A stretch of 6,065 nucleotides of DNA from Flammeovirgaceae bacterium (lineage in GTDB: Bacteria; Bacteroidota; Bacteroidia; Cytophagales; Cyclobacteriaceae): positions 1 through 6,065 of the forward strand of contig JAKEEN010000071.1 of assembly GCA_022616575.1 (NCBI GenBank), given 5' to 3'. Below the pieces are notes generated by a model. The model saw nothing but the letters and a program-made list of their open reading frames with translations. It did no database searches and had not been told where the DNA came from. Made by a program: the position numbers and the translations under genes. This document shows, piece after piece, positions 1-6,065 of this stretch. Each line of letters starts with the position of its first letter. Positions within the stretch are counted from its first letter, which is position 1.

Positions 1-422
1 CAGTTAGTGAAGCCTTGACTCACACGGTTAGGTATCCAGAAATGAGACGTGTGAATAACAAGAAAAATTAAAATAAGCGTACCCAGCATGCCCATATTAA
101 GGCCGTACCATTTGGTGTTAGGAGGCTGCGCAACTTTTGCGTATTTCACCGGACGCGCCTTGCGATTTTGTATCAGCAAAATGTATCCGTCTGCGATATG
201 GAACAGAAAACCAAGAACTAAACCGATCTCTAAGAAGCGTATGATAGGATTCGTTCCCATGAAATGTCCCCAATGGCTGAAGGTGGCACCTCCGTCATTG
301 TAAAAGATCATAGCATTAATCGTACAGTGAATGATTAGGAAGGTGATCAGGAACAAACCCGTCAGCGACATTATAAGTTTCTTACCGATCGAGCTTGTAA
401 ACAGGTTGGTAAACCAATTCAT
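1..422 (-). CDS. sdhC: Succinate dehydrogenase cytochrome b subunit (b558 family), 3' end off window
   Basis: This is the membrane anchor of respiratory complex II (succinate:quinone oxidoreductase), which carries heme b and passes electrons from the SdhAB subunits to quinone. Reading the minus strand from the ATG at 422 gives 140 codons without a stop before the left edge. The protein opens with MNWFTNLFTSSIGKKLIMSL and TGLFLITFLIIH, the typical start of the Bacteroidota b558-type SdhC. Membrane segments lie at about residues 16-36, 60-84 and 110-128. His32, His75 and His124 sit near the ends of these helices, with spacing like the first three heme ligands of diheme fumarate reductase FrdC; that assignment is inference. 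The family is usually about 220-230 residues with five helices, so roughly the last third is missing here. sdhA and sdhB are expected further left. No clear Shine-Dalgarno precedes the ATG, and a strong dyad lies 9 bp upstream. Confidence 0.92.
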   Translation of the reverse strand, partial: MNWFTNLFTSSIGKKLIMSLTGLFLITFLIIHCTINAMIFYNDGGATFSHWGHFMGTNPIIRFLEIGLVLGFLFHIADGYILLIQNRKARPVKYAKVAQPPNTKWYGLNMGMLGTLILIFLVIHTSHFWIPNRVSQGFTN

Positions 423-431
423 AGAAGTTTA

Positions 432-466
432 GGGAGTATTTTTTTGATGTTTTCAAAAATACTCCC
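432..466 (-). promoter_or_regulatory. 12-bp perfect inverted repeat in the sdhC leader
   Basis: GGGAGTATTTTT (432-443) and AAAAATACTCCC (455-466) are perfect reverse complements around an 11-base loop. The dyad ends 9 bp before the sdhC start codon on the minus strand. In RNA it would form a hairpin against the translation start; in DNA it could be an operator for a dimeric regulator. Neither strand has a T-run straight after the stem, so a standard intrinsic terminator is unlikely. The dyad is seen directly; its function is not known. Confidence 0.45.
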
Positions 467-532
467 CATGCCCCACCAAACAAAGAATTGAATTGATTTT
501 AAAAGAATTCTAAATAAGATTTCAGATTAAGT

Positions 533-643
533 CTAGAGCACTTCGAAGAGAAGTACAATGAGGGTAATAGCAGCAATCATCACTAACAAGAACCATTCCT
601 TCTTAAAAAAATTACTAACCTGTTTCATAATCAAAAGCACCAT
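533..643 (-). CDS. Probable 36-residue single-span membrane peptide
   Basis: A short minus-strand frame runs from ATG at 643 to TAG at 533. The protein begins MVLLIMKQVSNFFKKEW and continues with an unbroken hydrophobic stretch (FLLVMIAAITLIVLLF) ending in EVL. An N-terminal patch with KQ and KK before one membrane helix suggests an N-in topology. The start at 643 is preceded by GGAAAG about 2 bases upstream, a purine-rich possible ribosome site; an in-frame ATG at 628 would give 31 residues. It lies 110 bp upstream of sdhC on the same strand and may share its transcript. The composition looks selected rather than random, but I do not recognise a named family and assign no function. An opposite-strand frame of equal length (558-668) competes for the same DNA, which lowers confidence. 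Confidence 0.5.
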   Translation of the reverse strand: MVLLIMKQVSNFFKKEWFLLVMIAAITLIVLLFEVL

Positions 644-833
644 GCTTTCCTTTTTTGTTTTTCTGTAATTAATCCAATAATTGAGCCCTAATATTAAATG
701 GTTGATTAACAATCATTTATGGTTGAAATGATGGATTCTAAAATGGAATTTTATCCATTTATTATACTTTATTCCATTATTGGGAAATTTCCTATTCCGT
801 GAATTGTCGGTTTTTCAGGTTGAAAACTATTTA
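644..833. other. AT-rich divergent intergenic region with ATGGA half-sites
   Basis: This stretch separates the minus-strand sdhC side from plus-strand dnaE and shows no convincing gene. It holds four related half-sites: ATGGAT at 731, ATGGAA at 743, ATCCAT at 753 and ATTCCAT at 771. Of these, AATGGAAT (742-749) and ATTCCATT (771-778) form a perfect 8-bp inverted repeat, and ATGGAT (731-736) pairs with ATCCAT (753-758). They could be binding sites for a regulator of the divergent promoters, but the region is AT-rich enough for chance. No good promoter matching the Bacteroidota consensus was seen for the minus strand. Confidence 0.3.
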
Positions 834-864
834 TTGGGCGTTGACTGTTCTACCTGTACATTTG
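834..864 (+). promoter_or_regulatory. Bacteroidota-type promoter for dnaE
   Basis: TACATTTG (857-864) matches the Bacteroidota -7 consensus TAnnTTTG exactly. A TTG (834-836, in TTATTG) lies 20 bp upstream, the usual distance for the -33 TTTG-like element. Transcription would start around 869-872, giving a leader of under 20 bases before the dnaE ATG at 888. A second TTG at 841 is too close (13 bp). The leader has no Shine-Dalgarno, which is common in this phylum. Confidence 0.6.
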
Positions 865-887
865 AGCTTTAACCACTACGTCTTTAC

Positions 888-3800
888 ATGTATTTAATCT
901 TCGACACGGAAACCACCGGGATTCCGCACAATAAGACTGCCCCCATTATAGACCTGGACAACTGGCCTCGGTTGGTTCAGATTGCCTGGCAGTTGCACGA
1001 CTCAAAGGGCAATCTTCTATCTCAACAGAGTTTCTTAGTTAAACCTGACGGATTTAATATTCCTTATAAAGCAGAGCAAGTACATGGCATTTCGACTAAA
1101 AGGGCGGTAGAAGAGGGTGTAGATCGAAGTGAAGTTCTTAATGCTTTCCTGAAAGATGTTGAACTGGCTCAGGTGTTGGTAGGTCACAATATTGAGTTTG
1201 ATTTCAACATCATCGGTGCTGAATTTATTCGCACTGGCCTTGAGCCAACCTTGATTACTTCCAAAAAAAGTGTTGATACCGGCTTATCGTCTATCGAGTT
1301 TTGCCAATTGGCAGGTGGCATTGGTGGAAAGCTAAAAATGCCCCGGCTCAAGGAACTTCACGAAAAACTCTTTGTAAAAGGATTTGATGATGCCCATGAT
1401 GCAGCGTATGATGTTGCAGCCACGGCAAGATGCTTCTTCGGATTGCTGAAAAAGAAAGTAGTCAGTCCTTTCGACTCTACAACACTTGAAGAAATAGAGT
1501 ATGAAGAACCGAACCTGGACGCTGCCAATTTTTCAAAAAGAGAAAAAATAAAAAAAGTAGACTTAGGAACTGACGGGGAATTTCATGACTTAACCGATAA
1601 ACCCTTCGTTCATCTGCACACACACTCTCAATACTCCGTTTTACAGGCAACCCCAGATATCAAAAGCATTATTTCAAAAGCGAAGTCATTAAACATGTCT
1701 GCCATTGCCCTTACAGACCTTGGCAACATGTACGGGGCATTCAAATTTGTTCGCGAAGCCATCAATCACGAAATCAAAGCCATTGTTGGGTGTGAATTTT
1801 ACATTGCCGATGAACGAAAGAAAACCAAGTTTACTAAAGACAATCCTGATAAGCGGTTTAATCAGGTACTCATCGCCAGGAATAAAAACGGCTATCACAA
1901 TCTTGCCAAACTTAGTTCAATCGGATTCACCGAAGGGCTTTACGGAATTTATCCACGCATCGATAAAGCCCTCGTTAAAGCCTATAAATCCGATCTTATA
2001 GCAACCACAGGAAATCTAACAAGTGAAGTTCCTTACCTGATTCTCCATGTGGGCGAAAAGCAGGCAGAAGAAGCTTTCAAGTGGTGGTACCAACAATTTG
2101 GTGAAGATTTTTATGTTGAATTGAACCGCCATGGAATTGCCGAAGAAGATCATGTGAACGAAGTGCTCCTCAATTTCGCAAGGAAATATGGAGTGAAATA
2201 CTTCCCTGCCAATGAATCATTCTATTTAGACAAAGAAGAAGCGGATGCACACGATGTTCTTCTTTGCATTAAAGAAGGTGAATTCAAATCAACTCCGATC
2301 GGTCATGGTCGTGGTCACCGGTATGGGTTGCCCAACAATGATTACTATTTAAAATCTCAGGAAGAAATGAAAAAACTCTTCCACGATTTACCCGAGGCTT
2401 TTGATACACTTGCAGAGATTATTGATAAAACAGAGGCATACACACTCGAGCGCAATGTAGCTCTTCCTAAGTTTGACATACCCAAAGAATTCAAATCGGA
2501 AGATGATTATTTATATCATCTTACTTTTGAAGGCGCTAAAAATAAATACCCCTATATTACACCTGCCATTAAAGATCGTCTGGAGTTTGAATTAGAAACG
2601 ATCAAGAAGACAGGTTATCCCGGGTATTTTTTGATTGTTCAGGATTTCACTACAAAAGCCCGCGAGCTTGGTGTGTCAGTAGGGCCAGGTCGTGGATCCG
2701 CAGCCGGTTCAGCCGTTGCCTATTGTATCGGTATCACCAATGTTGATCCAATCAAGTATGATTTGCTGTTCGAGCGTTTCTTAAATCCTGATCGTGTATC
2801 ACTTCCCGATATTGACATTGACTTTGATGATGAGGGCCGTGACAAGGTGCTTCGCTATGTTATTGATAAGTATGGAAAGAATCAGGTTGCACAAATTATC
2901 ACCTATGGAACCATGGCTGCGAAGTCATCCATTCGTGATTGCGCACGCGTGATGGAACTACCCCTTTCAGAATCTAACACACTCGCTAAGTTGGTACCCG
3001 AACGACCGGGCACCACTTTGCAAAAAGCTTTTGAAGAAGTAAAAGAGCTGGCCGATGTCAAGAAGGGCAATGACCTCAAAGCGGATGTTTTAAAGCAAGC
3101 GGTTATTTTAGAAGGATCAGTGCGTAACACAGGTGTTCATGCATGCGGTGTGATTATCACGCCTGATGAATTGACAAAGTTTGTTCCAGTGGCCACGGCC
3201 AAAGATTCCGATATGCTGGTAACACAATTCGACAATAGTGTGGTTGAAAGTGCCGGTATGCTAAAGATGGACTTTCTTGGGTTGACCACTCTTTCTATTA
3301 TAAACACTGCTTTAAAAAATATCAAGAAGAGTAGAGGTGTTGACATTGTTATTGATACCGTTCCTTTGGATGACGTAAAAACTTACGAACTTTTTCAACG
3401 AGGAGAAACCACCGGAACCTTTCAGTTTGAAAGTGTTGGGATGCAAAAATACCTGCGTCAACTTAAGCCCGATAAATTTGAAGACCTCATCGCGATGAAC
3501 GCTTTGTACCGTCCTGGTCCGATGGAATACATTCCTCAGTTTATCAATCGTAAACATGGTCGCGAACCTATCAAGTACGATTTACCAGAGATGGAGGAAT
3601 TTCTTGCAGAGACATACGGTATTACCGTATACCAGGAGCAGGTGATGTTGCTTTCGCAAAAACTTGCTGGCTTCAGCAAAGGAGATGCAGACGTGTTGCG
3701 TAAGGCAATGGGTAAAAAGCAGAAAGCGGTGCTTGATAAAATGAAAGATAAATTTATTGAGAGCTGCAAGAAAAATGGCCTTCCTCAAAATATTTGTGAA

Positions 3801-5183
3801 AAAATCTGGACTGATTGGGAAGCTTTCGCGCAATATGCGTTCAACAAATCGCACTCTACGTGTTACTCACTGGTCGCGTATCATACTGCCTATCTAAAAG
3901 CAAATTACCCTGCCGAGTACATGGCTGCGGTTCTTACTCACTCACAAAGTAATTTAGATAGTGTTACCTATTTTATTGAAGAATGCAGAAACCTTGGCAT
4001 CAAAGTGCTGGGGCCTCATGTGAACGAATCAGGAATTTATTTTGAAGTGAACAAACAAGGGGAGATTCGATTTGGACTTGGCGCTATTAAGGGAGCCGGA
4101 GATGCGGCAGTAGAAGCGATCATTCAAGAGCGTAATTCGAAGGGGCCTTTCACTGATATTTTTGATTTTGCCGAACGCCTCAGTCAACGCGCAGCCAATA
4201 AGAAGACATTCGAGTGTCTCGCTTTATCAGGTGCCTTTGATTCATTCATTGGCGTTCATCGAAGACAATATATCTACGCTAAAGATAATGACAGCAGCTT
4301 AATCGAAAAAGCAGTTAAGTATGCAGCAAAAACTCAGCAAGATGCATTGAGTGCACAGGCCAGTCTATTCGGTGGATCAACGGGAACCACTCTTCCAAAA
4401 CCTAAAATTGAAAACGTTGAACCATACAGTGAACTGGAAAAACTCGCCCTCGAAAAAGAAGTTGTTGGTATTTATATTTCAGGCCACCCACTTGATCATT
4501 ATAAATTCGAGCTTGACAGTTTTTGTAATACACAATGCAGTCAGTTAACAGAACTTGAACCACATCAGGGAAGGGAAATAAAACTGGGCGGCATAGTTAC
4601 AACAGTCGAACATCGGTTTACCAAAACCGGAAGACCTTTCGGAAAGTTTACCGTTGAAGATTTTAGCGGAAACTTCACCTTCACCTTGTTTGGTGATGAC
4701 TATATCAAATACAAAAACTTCATGGCCAGCGGATGGTTCTTACTCATTGAAGGAACTGTGCAGCGTAACACCTGGGGACAAATGAGCCTGGAGTTTAAAA
4801 TCAAAAATATTGATCTGCTTAATGAACTCGCACAAAAGCGGATTCAGGGCCTTGCCTTGCGAACACCGCTTGAGGGTGTAACCAAAGACTTCATTGATGT
4901 TATAGAAAAGCTTTGTCAGAAAAATCCAGGCGCTGCCAGTTTGCAACTCTATATTAAAGATGAACAAGAATCTATCATGACTGAACTTGTTTCACGGGTT
5001 TATCGGATAAAACCTGCAAATAACGTTGTCAGTCAGTTAAGAAAATTTACTGAAGTAGGGGTGGTTACTGATAAAAGCGGAATCAGGTGGTTAACCGATG
5101 TACCCGAAAAAGTTCTTTTGAGTAAAGAAATCGAAGTTGGAACATTTTCATCTACCTTTGTGTTAGAAACGGCAGACACATAA
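888..5183 (+). CDS. dnaE: DNA polymerase III alpha subunit with fused N-terminal DEDDh exonuclease
   Basis: This is the replicative polymerase catalytic subunit, 1431 residues; E. coli DnaE is about 1160, and the excess is mostly the N-terminal domain. Residues 1-185 are a DnaQ-like 3'-5' proofreading exonuclease: DTET (Asp6, Glu8), HNIEFD (Asp105) and HDAAYD (His170, Asp175) make a complete DEDDh set. A charged linker (about 188-238) leads to the PHP domain from HLHTHSQYS (242-250), whose metal site is largely lost. The polymerase core shows [10 protein letters not shown] (599-608), PDIDIDF with catalytic Asp641 and Asp643, RNTGVHACG (746-754), KMDFLGL with Asp795, ALYRPGPM (872-879), YQEQVM (915-920) and YAFNKSHS (983-990). 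A helix-hairpin-helix (GLGAIKGAG, 1063-1071), a clamp-binding motif QASLF (1157-1161) and an OB fold (about 1230-1310) follow, then a C-terminal tail. The start fits because [11 protein letters not shown] begins the first exonuclease strand. No frameshift or missing polymerase residue is seen. trxA follows after 17 bp. Confidence 0.97.
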   Translation: MYLIFDTETTGIPHNKTAPIIDLDNWPRLVQIAWQLHDSKGNLLSQQSFLVKPDGFNIPYKAEQVHGISTKRAVEEGVDRSEVLNAFLKDVELAQVLVGHNIEFDFNIIGAEFIRTGLEPTLITSKKSVDTGLSSIEFCQLAGGIGGKLKMPRLKELHEKLFVKGFDDAHDAAYDVAATARCFFGLLKKKVVSPFDSTTLEEIEYEEPNLDAANFSKREKIKKVDLGTDGEFHDLTDKPFVHLHTHSQYSVLQATPDIKSIISKAKSLNMSAIALTDLGNMYGAFKFVREAINHEIKAIVGCEFYIADERKKTKFTKDNPDKRFNQVLIARNKNGYHNLAKLSSIGFTEGLYGIYPRIDKALVKAYKSDLIATTGNLTSEVPYLILHVGEKQAEEAFKWWYQQFGEDFYVELNRHGIAEEDHVNEVLLNFARKYGVKYFPANESFYLDKEEADAHDVLLCIKEGEFKSTPIGHGRGHRYGLPNNDYYLKSQEEMKKLFHDLPEAFDTLAEIIDKTEAYTLERNVALPKFDIPKEFKSEDDYLYHLTFEGAKNKYPYITPAIKDRLEFELETIKKTGYPGYFLIVQDFTTKARELGVSVGPGRGSAAGSAVAYCIGITNVDPIKYDLLFERFLNPDRVSLPDIDIDFDDEGRDKVLRYVIDKYGKNQVAQIITYGTMAAKSSIRDCARVMELPLSESNTLAKLVPERPGTTLQKAFEEVKELADVKKGNDLKADVLKQAVILEGSVRNTGVHACGVIITPDELTKFVPVATAKDSDMLVTQFDNSVVESAGMLKMDFLGLTTLSIINTALKNIKKSRGVDIVIDTVPLDDVKTYELFQRGETTGTFQFESVGMQKYLRQLKPDKFEDLIAMNALYRPGPMEYIPQFINRKHGREPIKYDLPEMEEFLAETYGITVYQEQVMLLSQKLAGFSKGDADVLRKAMGKKQKAVLDKMKDKFIESCKKNGLPQNICEKIWTDWEAFAQYAFNKSHSTCYSLVAYHTAYLKANYPAEYMAAVLTHSQSNLDSVTYFIEECRNLGIKVLGPHVNESGIYFEVNKQGEIRFGLGAIKGAGDAAVEAIIQERNSKGPFTDIFDFAERLSQRAANKKTFECLALSGAFDSFIGVHRRQYIYAKDNDSSLIEKAVKYAAKTQQDALSAQASLFGGSTGTTLPKPKIENVEPYSELEKLALEKEVVGIYISGHPLDHYKFELDSFCNTQCSQLTELEPHQGREIKLGGIVTTVEHRFTKTGRPFGKFTVEDFSGNFTFTLFGDDYIKYKNFMASGWFLLIEGTVQRNTWGQMSLEFKIKNIDLLNELAQKRIQGLALRTPLEGVTKDFIDVIEKLCQKNPGAASLQLYIKDEQESIMTELVSRVYRIKPANNVVSQLRKFTEVGVVTDKSGIRWLTDVPEKVLLSKEIEVGTFSSTFVLETADT

Positions 5184-5200
5184 TTATAACTTTCAATATC

Positions 5201-5524
5201 ATGGGAAAAACATTAGAACTCAACGATTCAAATTTCGAACAAACAATCAATTCCGATAAACCTGTTTTAGTTGACTTTTGGGCAGAATGGTGTGGACCTT
5301 GCAAAATGATAGGACCCGTAGTTGAAGAATTAGCGGGTGACTATGAAGGCAAGGCAGTAGTAGCCAAATTAAATGTGGACGAAAATCCTCAGACAACTGC
5401 AAAATTTGGTATTCGCTCCATCCCGACATTACTTGTTTTTAAAAATGGTCAAATTGTAGATAAACAAGTGGGTGCTGTTCCTAAATCTGTATTGAATCAA
5501 AAACTGGCTGCGCAGGTCGCTTAA
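5201..5524 (+). CDS. trxA: Thioredoxin
   Basis: This is a cytoplasmic disulfide reductase of 107 residues, full length for the classical TrxA family. It would be reduced by thioredoxin reductase and in turn reduce ribonucleotide reductase, peroxiredoxins and other targets. The active site is WCGPCK (Cys31, Cys34), the buried acid is Asp25 in VDFWAEW, and the cis-proline is Pro75 in SIPT. The C-terminal half carries the usual FKNGQ and VGA segments. No signal peptide is present, so it is not a membrane-tethered or periplasmic thioredoxin-like protein. It starts 17 bp after the dnaE stop on the same strand, so co-transcription is likely. A weak TAACTTTC (5187-5194), one base off TAnnTTTG, sits in the gap but lacks a good -33 partner. 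The dnaE-trx adjacency is, as I recall, seen in other Bacteroidota. Confidence 0.97.
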   Translation: MGKTLELNDSNFEQTINSDKPVLVDFWAEWCGPCKMIGPVVEELAGDYEGKAVVAKLNVDENPQTTAKFGIRSIPTLLVFKNGQIVDKQVGAVPKSVLNQKLAAQVA

Positions 5525-5527
5525 TTA

Positions 5528-5612
5528 GTTAATAGTTATCCGTTAATAGTTAATCGGGGGTGTAGGAGTTGTGTTCAGGGTGTGTTGCCACTGATAACTG
5601 TTAACTGATAAC
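5528..5612. repeat. Heptad-built imperfect inverted repeat between convergent genes
   Basis: The left arm has four 7-bp units in a row: GTTAATA (5528), GTTATCC (5535), GTTAATA (5542) and GTTAATC (5549). The right arm read on the minus strand has GTTATCA (5612-5606), GTTAACA (5605-5599) and GTTATCA (5598-5592), then GTG. Bases 5535-5552 can pair with 5595-5612 over 18 positions with one mismatch and one G-U wobble. The 42-base middle is G-rich. The element starts 3 bp after the trxA stop, and its right arm encodes the final Val-Ile-Ser-stop of the minus-strand gene. From memory, similar GTTATCA-type repeats are dispersed in Bacteroidota genomes. It may act as a two-way transcript end or mRNA-stabilising structure; no T-run follows, so it is not a standard terminator. 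Confidence 0.6.
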
Positions 5613-6065
5613 TTTCTTAAGTCGCTCTACGATTTCAAGCACAGCGGGACATACTAACGTATTCTTATAAGTAAGGTCCATAATCTGGACCATTTTTTTT
5701 CGATGGGTATGCGGATACTCTCTGCAAGCCTTCGGGCGATCTTCATAAACTGTACAATAATTATCCTGATCAAGGAAAGGACATGGCGATGACTTCAAAA
5801 CATAATCCTTGTCTTCATCTATCTTCAAATATTTCTCAACGAAATCCCCTGGCTTCATGCGCAGAAATTTCGCTACGCGTTCAATATCGGTCTGATAGAA
5901 AATGGGACTGGTTGTTTTGCAGCAATTGGCACACGTGAGGCAATCTGTTTCTTCAAAGACTGCATCGTGCATTTGATGAAATACCTCATCAACTTTTCGG
6001 GCATCTTTTTTTTTGAGTCCCAGAAGGAATTTTTTGTTCTCAACAGCTTTGCGTTTCGATCGCTC
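5601..6065 (-). CDS. CxxCxxCC-family (YkgJ-like) cysteine cluster protein, 5' end off window
   Basis: Small protein of the family with a CxxCxxCC signature, thought to bind zinc or an iron-sulfur cluster; the biochemical role is not established. The stop is TAA at 5603-5601. The frame stays open from the first in-window ATG (5972) up to the right edge at 6065, and the extra residues (ERSKRKAVENKKF, LLGLKKKDARKVDEVFHQ) look like the lysine-rich helical start usual for Bacteroidota members. I therefore place the true start outside the window; 154 residues are visible. Counting from Met at 5972, the cysteines are 11, 14, 17 and 18 in CLTCANCC, 64 and 73 in CPFLDQDNYC, 83 in KACREYP and 108 in CPAV, the full family pattern. 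It converges on trxA, with a 76-bp gap between the two stop codons. A run of nine A in the coding strand (6014-6006) encodes three lysines and is a possible slippage or sequencing-error site. Confidence 0.88.
   Translation of the reverse strand, partial: ERSKRKAVENKKFLLGLKKKDARKVDEVFHQMHDAVFEETDCLTCANCCKTTSPIFYQTDIERVAKFLRMKPGDFVEKYLKIDEDKDYVLKSSPCPFLDQDNYCTVYEDRPKACREYPHTHRKKMVQIMDLTYKNTLVCPAVLEIVERLKKVIS
5675..5700 (+). terminator. Probable intrinsic terminator for dnaE-trxA, inside the opposing gene
   Basis: GGTCCA (5675-5680), a 5-base loop TAATC, and TGGACC (5686-5691) form a perfect 6-bp stem with four G-C pairs. One A and then eight T follow (5693-5700). On the plus strand this is the layout of a Rho-independent terminator, 150 bp after the trxA stop. 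It lies within the minus-strand YkgJ-family coding region, where the T-run encodes part of a Arg-Lys-Lys stretch. The short stem and coding constraint make chance possible. Confidence 0.5.

Noticed and set aside
88..303. Plus-strand open frame of 71 codons
   Set aside because: It lies wholly antisense to the clearly recognisable sdhC coding sequence, and its product has no recognisable features.
432..466. Dyad as an intrinsic terminator
   Set aside because: Neither strand has a T-run directly after the stem, and its place just before the sdhC start favours a leader or operator role.
558..668. Plus-strand 36-residue frame beginning MRVIAAIITNK, with a GAAGAGAAG upstream
   Set aside because: It is antisense to the minus-strand membrane peptide, whose composition (charged start, single clean helix) looks more protein-like. 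Only one strand is likely coding; comparison with relatives would decide.
719..802. Plus-strand 27-residue frame ahead of dnaE
   Set aside because: It is in AT-rich DNA with repeated ATGGA half-sites, has no ribosome site, and lies upstream of the likely dnaE promoter.
1689..1898. Minus-strand frame within dnaE, with similar ones at 2903-3130, 3137-3346, 3312-3557, 3536-3769, 3582-3854 and 4740-4967
   Set aside because: All are shadows of the dnaE reading frame, which is intact with conserved motifs throughout.
4351..4548. Plus-strand frame of 65 codons in dnaE, and another at 1705-2001
   Set aside because: These overlap conserved dnaE domains in another frame and have no features of their own.
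5247..5429. Minus-strand frame opposite trxA
   Set aside because: It is antisense to a full-length, unmistakable thioredoxin.
5528..5612. CRISPR-like array or attachment site
   Set aside because: The units are 7 bp with no spacers, and there are no cas or integrase genes; an inverted heptad repeat explains it better.

Overview
The window looks like an ordinary core-genome stretch from a Bacteroidota bacterium, most likely of the Cytophagales type. Four things point there: a b558-type succinate dehydrogenase cytochrome subunit, an alpha subunit of DNA polymerase III with a proofreading exonuclease fused to its N-terminus, start codons with little or no Shine-Dalgarno sequence, and a TAnnTTTG-type -7 promoter element in front of dnaE. 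The taxonomic call is inference from protein style; no database was searched.

Layout. Bases 1-422 (minus strand) hold the first 140 codons of sdhC, which runs off the left edge. Bases 423-887 are mostly non-coding. They contain a 12-bp dyad just upstream of sdhC (432-466), a probable 36-residue single-membrane-span peptide gene on the minus strand (533-643), AT-rich DNA with several ATGGA half-sites, and a good promoter for dnaE (834-864). Bases 888-5183 (plus) are dnaE, 1431 codons, with the order DEDDh exonuclease, PHP, polymerase palm/fingers, helix-hairpin-helix, clamp-binding motif and OB fold. After 17 bp comes trxA (5201-5524, plus), a classical thioredoxin, probably in the same transcript. 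A convergent minus-strand gene of the CxxCxxCC (YkgJ) family fills 5601-6065 and enters from beyond the right edge. Its reading frame is open well upstream of the first in-window ATG.

Between the convergent trxA and YkgJ-family genes lies an imperfect inverted repeat built of 7-bp GTTAATA/GTTATCA units (5528-5612). It supplies the last codons and stop of the YkgJ-family gene. A hairpin followed by eight T (5675-5700) inside that gene looks like an intrinsic terminator for the dnaE-trxA transcript, read antisense to it.

How the genes relate: dnaE-trxA appears to be a small replication/redox operon. sdhC, divergent from dnaE, belongs to respiratory complex II, whose sdhA and sdhB genes are probably off the left edge. 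I saw no mobile element, CRISPR array, tRNA, rRNA or defence system. The most notable points are the polymerase architecture (fused DEDDh exonuclease with an eroded PHP metal site), the heptad repeat at the convergent gene ends, the unlisted membrane micro-ORF, and the terminator embedded in the opposing gene.
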